Of a stretch of 64,000 bases of DNA, positions 45,682 through 53,965 are shown piece by piece; within the stretch, counting starts at the first letter, position 1; each line of letters opens with the position of its first letter. The stretch covers positions 1-64,000 of the forward strand of contig NZ_JACJTO010000014.1 in assembly GCF_014698755.1 (NCBI RefSeq), given 5' to 3'. The notes beneath the pieces were generated by a model. The model worked only from the letters and a program-made list of their open reading frames with translations. It was not told where the DNA came from and made no database searches. This stretch comes from Aphanizomenon flos-aquae FACHB-1287. Lineage in GTDB: Bacteria > Cyanobacteriota > Cyanobacteriia > Cyanobacteriales > Nostocaceae. The translations under genes were made by a program, and so were the position numbers.

Positions 45682-45731
45682 AAAAGTCAGATAAGTTCAC
45701 CGGGGAACTTCTGACTTTTCTGGCTTTTTTT
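45682..45731 (+). terminator. Rho-independent terminator
   Basis: AAAAGTCAG-ATA-AGTTC, loop ACCGGG, GAACT-T-CTGACTTTT, followed by CTGGCTTTTTTT. A long stem with a T-run, 45 bp after the membrane-protein stop; it closes the dapB unit. Confidence 0.85.
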
Positions 45732-45772
45732 ATGCTATATAATTAACTAATTCTCCAAAATATACTTAAATT

Positions 45773-48094
45773 ATGAGTGATTTACAAAGTCAAAATCCAC
45801 TGAATGCTAACGCTAATCTCGTCGGTATTGGCATGGATAATCAACTATGGACAAGAAAAAATTACTTAACCAGTAATTGGGAACATATACCCAATAGTGG
45901 CTTGGTTTTGGCGATTACCTTTATGCCTGATGGTACTCTGGTGGGTACTGGCATGGATCATCAATTATGGACAAGAAAAAATTACTTAACCAGTAATTGG
46001 GAACATATACCTAATAGTGGGGCAGTTTTGGCGATTACTGCTATGCCTGACGGTACTCTGGTGGGTATTGGCATGGATCATCAACTATGGACAAGAAAAA
46101 ATTACTTAACCAGTAATTGGGAACATATACCCAATAGTGGGGCAGTTTTGGCGATTACTGCTATGCCTGACGGTACTCTGGTAGGTATTGGCATGGATCA
46201 TCAATTATGGACAAGAAAAACCTTAACCAGTAATTGGCAACATATACCCAATAGTGGGGCAGTTTTGGCGATTACCTTTATGCCTGACGGTACTCTGGTA
46301 GGTATTGGCATGGATCATCAATTATGGACAAGAAAAACCTTAACCAGCAATTGGCAACATATACCCAATAGTGGGGCAGTTTTGGGTATTGCATATTACC
46401 CAGCCGTGCGCCAACCAGTGCTAAAACCTTTAAATGGGCAAATTGTTGTTAATGCAGATGAATGGACACTAAGCAATCAAGGTTTCCAAAAAGCCCCTGA
46501 TACAGCCACATTTGTGACTAATATTGCCCAATACTTTGTTGGTGACGAAAAAAGTAAATTTCATGTACTTTCCAATAATTTCGGTTTAACTCAATCTTCT
46601 TTAGAGCAAACAATGACCAAAGCAGGTCATACTTGGACTAAAGGAATGAATATCCCCATTGATTTAGCAACCCTTTCTCAATATGATGCTGTTTTTGTCG
46701 GTGGCGATCCTGTTAATAATCAAGTCTTAATTGATTATGTGAAGAATGGTGGCAAAGTTTATCTCTGCGCTGGTACAGGTCAAGGAGGCTCACAAACTGA
46801 AGCCAACAATTGGAATACTTTTCTCGCTGCATTTGGTCTAAAATATGGGGGTTCATATAATGGAATTAGCGGAAATTGTCCCGTTAATCAAAATCACCCT
46901 CTATTTGCAGGAGTAAAAACCATTTATCAAGATAATGGTAACTCTATTGTTGATTTACAACCGGATTCGCCACTTAATCAAGTTATCCTTACTCATAGTA
47001 GTGGACAAGGGCTAATCGCTACGGCTAAATTTATTAAAACCCCTGCACCTGTACCAACTCCCGCGCCTGTGTCACCAGTTGATGTAACTCCTGTACCAAC
47101 TCCTGCACCTCAACCAACTCCCGCGCCTGTGTCACCAGTTGATGTAACTCCTGTACCAACTCCTGCACCTGTACCGACTCCCGCGCCTGTATCACCAGTT
47201 GATGTAACTCCTGTACCAACTCCTGCACCTGTACCAACTCCCGCGCCTGTGTCACCAGTTGATGTAACTCCTGTACCAACTCCTGCACCTGTACCAACTC
47301 CCGCGCCTGTACCAACTCCCGAAACTTTAGTAACTGACTCGGAAGAATTTACCATCACTGCCACGACAAATGTAACTATTTCCAAATTAGTTTATAAAGG
47401 TGCAGTTAAACGCACTCAAGCCGATGAATATATAGAGATTAGCAACTTAGGTAATAGTCCTGCTAATATCTCTGGGTGGAAAATAACTTCTGCGGCTAGT
47501 TCTAAGCAATTTTTAACCTTCCCACCAGGAACTATCTTAGAAGGTGGTAAGAGTTTCCGCATTTACACGAATGAAGTACATCCTGAAACAGGTGGTTTCT
47601 CCTTTGGTAGTAAAACTGCTATTTGGAATGATGCAGGGGATGAAGCTAAACTTTTTGATACCGCAGGAAGCAATGTTTCCACTTTAGCTTATGGGAAAAA
47701 TACCGTTGCTGGCATCAAACAAAAGTTAAAAGTTCCTCAATTAAAGTTTGTGGCTACTCATACTTTAATTAACAAACAAATGGCTTTAGGCGGAAAAGTC
47801 ACATTTACCGAAGCTTTATCTTCAGCAATTCAGAGTTTTCTTGAAGATGATAGTAATGCTAAAAATCCTTTGGCATTAATTCTTAAAGATCCCACAGCTT
47901 TTGGTTTAGCTGCTGGTGCTACTAAAGCAATGGCTACTGAAAAGTTGCGTTCTTATCTGAACGAGGGCGGAACATTGAGTTTACTTCCTAATGCTAAAAG
48001 TAGCACAGAAGTGGATAAAAATTGGATTTTTGAGCTATCACTGGCAGCATTTGCAGGGAAAACCTTCTGTGCAGTTGTTACCGAAAAATTTTAG
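45773..48094 (+). CDS. Multidomain surface-type protein: propeller-like repeats, flavodoxin-like domain, proline repeats, lamin-tail domain
   Basis: 773 residues. Residues 17-210 are five tandem repeats of 40 or 39 residues (VGIGMDHQLWTRK...W.HIPNSGAVLAI), resembling tectonin/tachylectin-2-type lectin propellers, where five blades close a ring. Residues about 225-420 form an alpha/beta domain (YDAVFVGGDPVNNQVLIDYVKNGGKVYLCAG) like ThuA/GATase-type folds. About 423-520 is a Pro/Thr/Val repeat spacer (TPAPVSPVDVTPVP, four 20-residue units). About 530-645 is a lamin-tail domain (YKGAVKRTQADEYIEISNLG...SGWKI). The end is an unrecognised helical region. No N-terminal signal peptide is seen, so export is unproven. 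Confidence 0.78.
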   Translation: MSDLQSQNPLNANANLVGIGMDNQLWTRKNYLTSNWEHIPNSGLVLAITFMPDGTLVGTGMDHQLWTRKNYLTSNWEHIPNSGAVLAITAMPDGTLVGIGMDHQLWTRKNYLTSNWEHIPNSGAVLAITAMPDGTLVGIGMDHQLWTRKTLTSNWQHIPNSGAVLAITFMPDGTLVGIGMDHQLWTRKTLTSNWQHIPNSGAVLGIAYYPAVRQPVLKPLNGQIVVNADEWTLSNQGFQKAPDTATFVTNIAQYFVGDEKSKFHVLSNNFGLTQSSLEQTMTKAGHTWTKGMNIPIDLATLSQYDAVFVGGDPVNNQVLIDYVKNGGKVYLCAGTGQGGSQTEANNWNTFLAAFGLKYGGSYNGISGNCPVNQNHPLFAGVKTIYQDNGNSIVDLQPDSPLNQVILTHSSGQGLIATAKFIKTPAPVPTPAPVSPVDVTPVPTPAPQPTPAPVSPVDVTPVPTPAPVPTPAPVSPVDVTPVPTPAPVPTPAPVSPVDVTPVPTPAPVPTPAPVPTPETLVTDSEEFTITATTNVTISKLVYKGAVKRTQADEYIEISNLGNSPANISGWKITSAASSKQFLTFPPGTILEGGKSFRIYTNEVHPETGGFSFGSKTAIWNDAGDEAKLFDTAGSNVSTLAYGKNTVAGIKQKLKVPQLKFVATHTLINKQMALGGKVTFTEALSSAIQSFLEDDSNAKNPLALILKDPTAFGLAAGATKAMATEKLRSYLNEGGTLSLLPNAKSSTEVDKNWIFELSLAAFAGKTFCAVVTEKF
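45821..46394. repeat. Five near-identical 120/117-bp coding tandem repeats
   Basis: Units start at 45821, 45941, 46061, 46181 and 46298. The first three are 120 bp and nearly identical; the fourth and fifth have lost one codon (KNYLTSNWEH to KTLTSNWQH). Such DNA-level identity points to recent expansion or gene conversion. Confidence 0.88.
47041..47280. repeat. Four 60-bp tandem repeats coding for a Pro-rich linker
   Basis: Exact 60-bp period (units at 47041, 47101, 47161, 47221) encoding TPAPVPTPAPVSPVDVTPVP with one or two substitutions per unit. Confidence 0.88.
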
Positions 48095-48442
48095 ATTTTG
48101 GATTTTAGATTTTGGACCCTAGAATTTTCGGTACAGGTTCCCCGCCTCTTCAGGGCGGAATTAATCCAAAATACTCGCTGCGCTGCTTACGCTTCGCTAA
48201 CGCCAATCTAAAATTCTTAAACTCCACACTTGAGGGTGGAGTCAATCCAAAATCCAAAATCGCAAATCCAAAATTGGCTGACCTGTTAGGCTGTATCGTT
48301 CCAGTGTAGGGGATAGCGAAGCGCGACCTAGGAATCGCAGTAAGTTGGATAGAACACAATCAAACACTATTGACTGTGATCCCTAGGTCTGACCGAAAAG
48401 ACGGGACACAAGCCCCGTCCTTCTAGGACGGCTTTATGTTAA
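48095..48442. other. Hairpin-rich debris of IS200/IS605-type elements
   Basis: No coding frame is credible here. Hairpins include CCGCCTCTTCAGGGCGG (about 48150), CTCCACACTTGAGGGTGGAG (about 48223) and GCCCCGTCCTTCTAGGACGGC (about 48412), the types found at ends of IS200/IS605-related elements and their palindrome-bearing derivatives. TCCAAAATCCAAAAT runs are also present. Confidence 0.5.
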
Positions 48443-48562
48443 AATTTGGTCATAGTCGCCATAGGGCATTGGGAGACTTTAAACGGACATGGAGGGACGA
48501 TAAGACCACTTGTGGCGTGTTTCATTGAAGTGTCAAGAATCACCGCACCTTCAGGTCGGTGA
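48443..48562 (+). pseudogene. tnpB: TnpB C-terminal relic
   Basis: After a TAA at 48440 the frame reads NLVIVAIGHWETLNGHGG then TIRP...EVSRITAPSGR to TGA 48560-48562. It aligns with the tnpB tail at 1-120 (IGH near the start, SRIT-PSGR at the end). No upstream tnpB sequence remains, so this is an internal-deletion derivative. Confidence 0.65.
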
Positions 48563-48571
48563 GTATGTCAA
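48541..48571 (+). mobile_element. IS200/IS605-type right-end hairpin with TCAA
   Basis: CACCG-C-ACCT, loop TC, AGGTCGGTG at 48541-48561, then AGTATGTCAA. Same geometry and bulged C as at 99-119, but a different paired sequence. It sits 19 bp from the cobH stop. Confidence 0.7.
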
Positions 48572-48589
48572 AAGAAGACTGTTTCTCCG

Positions 48590-49219
48590 TTATCTCCCTC
48601 CAGTTCTATCCTGTCCATAGGCTTGCCAAGCCAAATCTACCAAGCCGTGAACAATGGCAGCGGCGACAACGGCGTTACCCTTGCGACCTTCAATAGTGAT
48701 ACAAGGGACTAAGGACTCTTGTAATCGTTCTTTTGCAGTTTGTGAATTAATAAAACCTGCTGGGGTGGCAACTATTAAAGCCGGTCTGATTTCTTCGGCT
48801 GCAATTAATTCAACCAGCGAGGTTAATGCTGTTTGTGCTTGACCAATTACAAATATTCCCTCTGGATAACGCCTAGCTAGGGTTTCAATGCCCCAAGCCG
48901 AACGAGTTTTTTCCTTTTGGGGTCGTGTTAGTGCTTCCATGCTGCAATATACTGGATTAGCAAATGTATTTTGAATATCATAGGCTATACTTACTTGCAC
49001 CATTGGTACATCTACGACAATGGTAGTCCGTGCAGCTAGGGACGCTGCTCCCACTTGCAAGGCCTGTTCAGAAAACCGGATTAAGGATTGATACTCAAAG
49101 TCAGATGTAGCATAAATTACGCGCCTAACGATTTCATACTCTGCTGGTGAAAAAATATGATCACCAATTTCACTATCAATAATTGCCAAACTTTGAGCAT
49201 CAGTTATGTGCCATTCCAT
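48590..49219 (-). CDS. cobH: Precorrin-8X methylmutase
   Basis: 209 residues, the usual length for CobH/CbiC. FSPAEYEIVRRVIYATSDFEY has the conserved H/ATsDF region, VVDVPMVQVSI follows, and PALIVATPAGFINSQTAKERL with PCITIEGRKGNAVVAAAIVHGL are signature stretches. The enzyme moves a methyl group from C-11 to C-12 to form hydrogenobyrinate (or the cobalt equivalent) in cobalamin synthesis. It is a single gene here. The transposon end has stopped just short of its stop codon. Confidence 0.95.
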   Translation of the reverse strand: MEWHITDAQSLAIIDSEIGDHIFSPAEYEIVRRVIYATSDFEYQSLIRFSEQALQVGAASLAARTTIVVDVPMVQVSIAYDIQNTFANPVYCSMEALTRPQKEKTRSAWGIETLARRYPEGIFVIGQAQTALTSLVELIAAEEIRPALIVATPAGFINSQTAKERLQESLVPCITIEGRKGNAVVAAAIVHGLVDLAWQAYGQDRTGGR

Positions 49220-49377
49220 TGTTATTTAACTTCTTGTATAGTAGTTTTCAGCTTATCATCAGTTTCAACCAGTGTTAATAATATCAGTATATTTAAAGAT
49301 TTATCTCAACCTCCCCTAGCAGACCGAGCGTGAGGGTTTTTGCTGTTTCAGCTAAACCCTTTTTTTTAAATTAGCAC

Positions 49378-50187
49378 CTAAGATTCAAAACCAGAGGAAG
49401 ACCGACTAAACATGGGGGATAAATAAGCTACTAGAGCACCAATAGCAAAGGCAGAAATATTGCGGACGAGGGGCAACCAATCGCTTGTACGGGTAATAAC
49501 TGGAGCAATACCGAAGGCAATAAACAACATTCCCCATAAGGGTGAAAAAATTAACGCCCATTGCCAAGCAACTATTTTTTTGTCGCTTCGAGGTTGAGCC
49601 GCAAAACCACAAATAATCCCACCGACTGCGGAGGTAACAAGGGTGAGTATCCATTGTTCTTTAGGAAGTCCAGGAACTACGTTACAACCACCTTTGATTA
49701 AGCAACCTTTGACTGAATCTAGAGCCTGGAGAATGGCTTGATCTTCTCCTTGTTCTCGGACAAAGTATAAGTTACCAAAGCGGGTTTGTAGTTCAATCCA
49801 GAAGGTGCGGGGTAAAAATTCATAAACTGCATCACCGACGCTAAAGCTGAGGATGTTACCACCACGAGCATCTGCTACTAAGAGGATGCTTTTATCATCT
49901 AAACCCCAATATTTAATTACTGCTCTCCCTGGGGTGCGGTCATATTGGGTTAAAACGCGCAATTTCCAACCAGTATCAGTTTCAAACTGTTCTAATTCTT
50001 TAACTAGTTTTTCTTGTTGGGGGTCAGGGAGAGTTTTTGCTAAATCTACTACTGGTGTTACAAAACTAGGCAGTAAATCAGGATTTTCATAAGCTAGGGC
50101 TGATGGGGAATCAATTGCCCATACGGAGCTAATAACGCAAAATACGGCAATTGATACTAAAATTCGTCGCCAAAAACACAGGTGCAT
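49378..50187 (-). CDS. TPM-domain (Psb32-like) membrane protein
   Basis: 269 residues from ATG 50187. A hydrophobic signal-like segment (WRRILVSIAVFCVISSVWAIDSPSALA) is followed by a lumenal/periplasmic TPM domain (about 45-175: VVDLAKTLPDPQQEKLVKELEQFETDTGWKLRVLTQY, SVGDAVYEFLPRTFW). Three hydrophobic segments come after (WILTLVTSAVGGIICGFA; WALIFSPLWGMLFIAFGIA; FAIGALVAYLSPMF). TPM proteins include Psb32/TLP18.3, involved in photosystem II repair, but here extra C-terminal membrane helices are present, so the specific role is open. Confidence 0.85.
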   Translation of the reverse strand: MHLCFWRRILVSIAVFCVISSVWAIDSPSALAYENPDLLPSFVTPVVDLAKTLPDPQQEKLVKELEQFETDTGWKLRVLTQYDRTPGRAVIKYWGLDDKSILLVADARGGNILSFSVGDAVYEFLPRTFWIELQTRFGNLYFVREQGEDQAILQALDSVKGCLIKGGCNVVPGLPKEQWILTLVTSAVGGIICGFAAQPRSDKKIVAWQWALIFSPLWGMLFIAFGIAPVITRTSDWLPLVRNISAFAIGALVAYLSPMFSRSSSGFES

Positions 50188-50364
50188 GAACGTTTTTATA
50201 CTATTATCAACAAGGGGATGTAACAAGTGCTTTTCAAAGATTAATGTAAAAGTGATATTTCTTTACACTTCTTTACTTTACTCTAATATTGAGATATCTC
50301 AGCAAAACCTGATGGGAAAATTGGGGATTGGTAAATATTTGTTGTTTATCAATTTTGGCAGTCT

Positions 50365-50802
50365 CTAATCCCGTTTTCTTAATTGCATTGATGGGTTCTC
50401 ATGGACTGGTAAGCGTTTTTGTATTTCCCCGGATTTTTCTTTGCGGGTAAAACTTGTCCAAGCTGCTCTAAAACCAATTAAGACGCTACGGGTGTTAATT
50501 TGAATATGTTCTGCTTGTTTTTTGGCACTATCTAGGCTTTGATCAAATTGTTTGACAACTTGACCGGCACTTTTAACACCTTCACTAATATCATCGGTTA
50601 AGTCTGTGATTTCTAAGCTGGTGTTGCGGATAGCCTTGAGAGTAGGTGGCAACTCCCGTGAAAGGGTGTCAAAGAATTTTTCGGCACTGCGAGCAGCATG
50701 GGCTAATTCCTGTAAAGCGGGTATGGCTGCCACTAAAACGGCTGTTAGGCTGGCAGCAACTAGGAGGATAGATAGTCCCAGCCAAAATAAAGGGTCAATC
50801 AC
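50365..50802 (-). CDS. DUF948-type membrane protein
   Basis: 145 residues from a GTG at 50802, the only start that keeps the N-terminal helix (LFWLGLSILLVAASLTAVLVAAIPA). Then a long amphipathic coiled-coil region (LAHAARSAEKFFDTLSRELPPTLKAIRN; DDISEGVKSAGQVVKQFDQSL), typical of DUF948. It begins 11 bp after the stop of the YtxH gene, so the two form an operon. Both are small, membrane-anchored and helical, and they often occur together. Function unknown. Confidence 0.8.
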   Translation of the reverse strand: MIDPLFWLGLSILLVAASLTAVLVAAIPALQELAHAARSAEKFFDTLSRELPPTLKAIRNTSLEITDLTDDISEGVKSAGQVVKQFDQSLDSAKKQAEHIQINTRSVLIGFRAAWTSFTRKEKSGEIQKRLPVHENPSMQLRKRD

Positions 50803-50813
50803 GGTTATGCCAT

Positions 50814-51182
50814 TTATAAACGTTCTATTTTTTCGGTGAGAGGATTGATGCTGTCTGTGGTGCTACTAACATCAACAGTATTTTTCTTGTTTAAACTTTG
50901 GCTTTCGCGCTGGGTAGCATCTATACCAATAGCGATCGCTTCCCGCAGTCTGTCTACGGTTTCATCCCAGTTTTGCAGGGTACTGGTGGAAAGACGGTTA
51001 GCCTGAATTTGCACGCTGCTAGAGATATCTTCTGCCAATTCGGGGATAGCATTGGCCGATTTTTTCACTAGTTTACGGGTTTCTCGTCCTGTGCGGGGAG
51101 CAACTAATAATCCGGCTAAAGTGCCGATAGCTGCTCCTAATATCAAACCACCTATAAAGATTCCAGAACGGTTTTTAGACAT
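50814..51182 (-). CDS. YtxH-domain protein
   Basis: 122 residues. SGIFIGGLILGAAIGTLAGLLVAPRTGRETRKLVKKSA is the YtxH signature: a glycine-zipper membrane segment followed by APxxGxExR. A helical tail (ISSSVQIQANRLSTSTLQNWDETVDRLREAIAIG) follows. First gene of the pair with the DUF948 gene. YtxH proteins are associated with general stress in bacilli; the cyanobacterial role is unknown. Confidence 0.87.
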   Translation of the reverse strand: MSKNRSGIFIGGLILGAAIGTLAGLLVAPRTGRETRKLVKKSANAIPELAEDISSSVQIQANRLSTSTLQNWDETVDRLREAIAIGIDATQRESQSLNKKNTVDVSSTTDSINPLTEKIERL

Positions 51183-51311
51183 TTTTTGATTTTTCTACTC
51201 CATAAAACTTAATTTTATATGGGAATCTGGTTTGATCTGAAGTATGCACTTAAGACTCCTTGACTCCTGAATGGTTACTGAGCTTACTGTTGTCCCGACT
51301 CTTGCCATATT

Positions 51312-52286
51312 TTAACTATAAGTTGCCACTTTCTTAGCTACAAGCCAAAGATTCGATACAGTATATTTCAAGCATATTGTCTCTTGTAAAGCATGACAGG
51401 AAACTTTAACTGGTTGTGTTTTTACCTCGTCTTTTATAAGTTTTGCTTGGTATGTATAAAGTGCCCCTGAAGGTTGTTCAAAATTTAACTCACCAAGAAT
51501 TGTATGATTATCCAGGCTTTTTTCTAATATTTTACCTGTTGCTTTATATTTAAACCAATCCCAACCTAAACGCAACATCAGTTCTTTTTCCAAAATTTGC
51601 AGGGGATTGGGTAAGATTCCCCAGCCACGATAAATTTTATGTAAGTATTGTATATTGCCAGTATACGTTAAAATTGATTTAAAAGTATCCTGATCAAGAA
51701 GTCCATAATATCTACCTTCGGGAAAATCTATAATTGTGGGAGCAAATCTATGTCCTCCAAAGTGACTTGATCTCCAAATTCTGAGATGATTTAATTGTAG
51801 GTTTGAGATGGTATTTTGAGCATGAAAGTAAAAAGGATTACCATATCTAGCACAACATTGATCATGACTACCATGGGTACATACTAATATATCTCGGCTC
51901 ATGGTGGATTCTATTTCATAATCATTGCTAACACCAGCTAACCATTTATTAACAACCCCTGCAACTTTTTCAATATTTGGTAGTTTAAATTCTTGTTTCC
52001 GGTATCCGTTACTTAATCCTTCTTGCTGTTGATAAATTAATAAGGTTGTTTGTTCTATTTTGTGTGATTGATCATTGGCAATTAAGAGAAACCGAATTGG
52101 TAGTTGAGCGCGGTTTACATCTTCTACTAAGTTGCGTAAGTTATCTGGAACCCATTTAGAATTAAAGGCTTCATAAACCCAAGGGGTAGGACATTCTACT
52201 AAAATATAGGTTTGGTAATTGGTGGCACTACCAATGATATCTTCTTGTATTACCCGTGAATTATCCGCACAGAAAAATTTGTTCAT
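51312..52286 (-). CDS. Sucrase/ferredoxin-like (thioredoxin-fold [2Fe-2S]) protein
   Basis: 324 residues. The C-terminal half carries ILVCTHGSHDQCCARYGNPFY (about 131-151) and RIWRSSHFGGHRFAPTIIDFPEG (about 168-190), the Cys and His motifs of the sucrase/ferredoxin-like family (Apd1/Aim32 relatives with bis-His, bis-Cys [2Fe-2S] clusters). The N-terminal half contains TYILVECPTPWVYEAF. Inference: a redox protein; despite the family name no sucrose hydrolysis is implied. Confidence 0.87.
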   Translation of the reverse strand: MNKFFCADNSRVIQEDIIGSATNYQTYILVECPTPWVYEAFNSKWVPDNLRNLVEDVNRAQLPIRFLLIANDQSHKIEQTTLLIYQQQEGLSNGYRKQEFKLPNIEKVAGVVNKWLAGVSNDYEIESTMSRDILVCTHGSHDQCCARYGNPFYFHAQNTISNLQLNHLRIWRSSHFGGHRFAPTIIDFPEGRYYGLLDQDTFKSILTYTGNIQYLHKIYRGWGILPNPLQILEKELMLRLGWDWFKYKATGKILEKSLDNHTILGELNFEQPSGALYTYQAKLIKDEVKTQPVKVSCHALQETICLKYTVSNLWLVAKKVATYS

Positions 52287-52702
52287 TTACACTTACTCAA
52301 CTAGAGATTTGATGGACAATGGTTAGGAACAAGCCTGGTAAGCATTTCCTAAAGTTCTAATTTTAAAAAAGGCTGCTGCTTCAATAAATACTATTCAGAA
52401 ACCTATTCAAAAAACTATTCGAGAAGATACAATAATGTAAAATACAGTATCATTTTATAGAAACCATTTCTAGAATATGTGGCTATTTTCTGATTGGTTT
52501 GATCACTATTATTAATCCTCACTTTTAATTACTAAATTCCCAGATTTAAATAATCTAAATAGAAGACTATATTTTCTGTTCACTAGTTAGTAGATTATAT
52601 CTTAAATTTATCAATATTGCAAAATATTCTCAATTACCTGCAAAAATATAAAATGGCATAGATTCAGGTTATGTATGATACAAGCATGATAAATGTAGAA
52701 TA
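52287..52702. other. Intergenic DNA right of the sucrase/ferredoxin-like gene, nothing recognised
   Basis: AT-rich, no coding frame. It leads into a decayed MITE and then the ROK gene. Confidence 0.4.
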
Positions 52703-52812
52703 TAGCAGTTCCCATACTCGTGAGGTACAAAGTTTTTTAGTTTTAGGGAACAGAGAAGAGGGAATCCTGTAACTGTGAATAAATTGGTGTGTACTTCATG
52801 AAATTGGGAAAG
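52703..52812. repeat. Decayed relative of the 107-bp MITE
   Basis: The arms TAGCAGTTCCCATACTCG then TGAGGTACA (52703-52729) and TGTACTTCATGAAATTGGGA (from 52790) match the family ends, but the GCGGGC palindrome is replaced by unrelated DNA (GGGAACAGAGAAGAGGGAATCC). Confidence 0.5.
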
Positions 52813-52952
52813 GATATAAAGATAGAAATAGAATATAGAAATATTTTATATGCCAATGGTAAAGACGGTTTCATCATGAACTATAAGAAAATCATGATTA
52901 AGTAATAATGGTGAATTGATAGTTGTTTCGTAAATTCCCTATTTTTAATTAT

Positions 52953-53921
52953 ATGACATTAATTTTAGCTTTAGACTTTGGCGGGACAAAATTGGCAGCA
53001 GCAACGGTTAAGGCTGGTGCTAAAGAGTGGTTAGACCATGAATCACGGTTTTCTCCAACCAATGGAGATGCTTTGACTGATTTAGAAATTATGCGATCGC
53101 TCATTGATTCTGTGCTAAAAGGAAAGAAACCGGATGCTATTGGTGTCAGTTTTGGAGGTCCTGTAGATGCAACAACTGGCTTAGTCCGTTTATCTCATCA
53201 CGTTTCTGGCTGGGAAAATGTTCCCCTTAAACAAATACTGGAAGAAGATTATCATGCACCTACCATTATAGATAATGATGCTAACGTTGCGGCTGTTGGT
53301 GAACATCGTTTTGGGGCTGGACAAGGATATGATAGCTTATTTTATATTACCATTAGTACAGGTGTCGGTGGAGGCTGGATACTAGATGGTAAACTTTGGC
53401 GAGGTGCATTAGGTATGGCGGGAGAAATTGGTCATATGGTCGTAGACCCTAGAGGTCCCTTATGCTTATGCGGAAAAAGAGGATGTGTAGAAAGGTTAGC
53501 TTCTGGTCCATACATGGCACAAAATGCGCGGGAAATGTTGGAGAAAGAACCACCCAATGCTAAAGGTAAAAACAGGGGGGAGATACTCAGGTATTTGACA
53601 GGTAATAATCTTAACTTACTAACAGGTAAAGTGGTCAGCGCTGCCGCAGCTAACGGAGATGAAATAGCACAAGAGGTATTATTCAGAAGTGCTTGGGCTT
53701 TGGGGGTAGGTATTGGGAATGTAGCTAACCTCATGAATCCCCAACGGTTTGTTTTAGGTGGTGGTGTTACCAAATCTGGGGATAATTTCTGGACTGTGGT
53801 GCGGAAAGTAGCTAGGGAAACCGCACTACCGGAGGTAAATTTTGAGATTGTGCGGGCATTGTTGGGTGATGATGCACCTCTATGGGGGGCGGTTGCTTTA
53901 GGTTTGGATATCTTGGATTAA
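52953..53921 (+). CDS. ROK-family sugar kinase (glucokinase-like)
   Basis: 322 residues from ATG 52953 (a TTG at 52923 is rejected). LILALDFGGTKLAAA is the phosphate loop, GVSFGGPVDATTG and IDNDANVAAVGEHRFGAG are family signatures, and CLCGKRGCVERLASGP gives the ROK zinc site (CxCGxxGCxE). It phosphorylates glucose or a related hexose using ATP or polyphosphate. It is a single gene, convergent with the ABC exporter. Confidence 0.92.
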   Translation: MTLILALDFGGTKLAAATVKAGAKEWLDHESRFSPTNGDALTDLEIMRSLIDSVLKGKKPDAIGVSFGGPVDATTGLVRLSHHVSGWENVPLKQILEEDYHAPTIIDNDANVAAVGEHRFGAGQGYDSLFYITISTGVGGGWILDGKLWRGALGMAGEIGHMVVDPRGPLCLCGKRGCVERLASGPYMAQNAREMLEKEPPNAKGKNRGEILRYLTGNNLNLLTGKVVSAAAANGDEIAQEVLFRSAWALGVGIGNVANLMNPQRFVLGGGVTKSGDNFWTVVRKVARETALPEVNFEIVRALLGDDAPLWGAVALGLDILD

Positions 53922-53965
53922 ATTCTTTTTCTCACGCAGAGACGCGGAGGCACGGAGAGTTTAAT

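Noticed and set aside
45821-46394. Possible repeat array or CRISPR-like structure
   Set aside because: The repeats keep one reading frame and encode 39-40-residue blades of a single protein.
47034-47385. Two leftward frames with repeated VQELHQL and GVGTGAG blocks
   Set aside because: They are antisense readings of the 60-bp Pro-rich coding repeats; periodicity alone explains their openness.
48112-48359. Short frames on both strands after the repeat protein
   Set aside because: They run through hairpin-rich IS debris and repeated TCCAAAAT stretches with no recognisable protein.
51312-52286. Reading the sucrase-like protein as a sucrose-metabolism enzyme linked to the GT4 gene
   Set aside because: The family name is historical; the visible CTHG...CC and SHFGGHRF motifs indicate an iron-sulfur thioredoxin-like protein.
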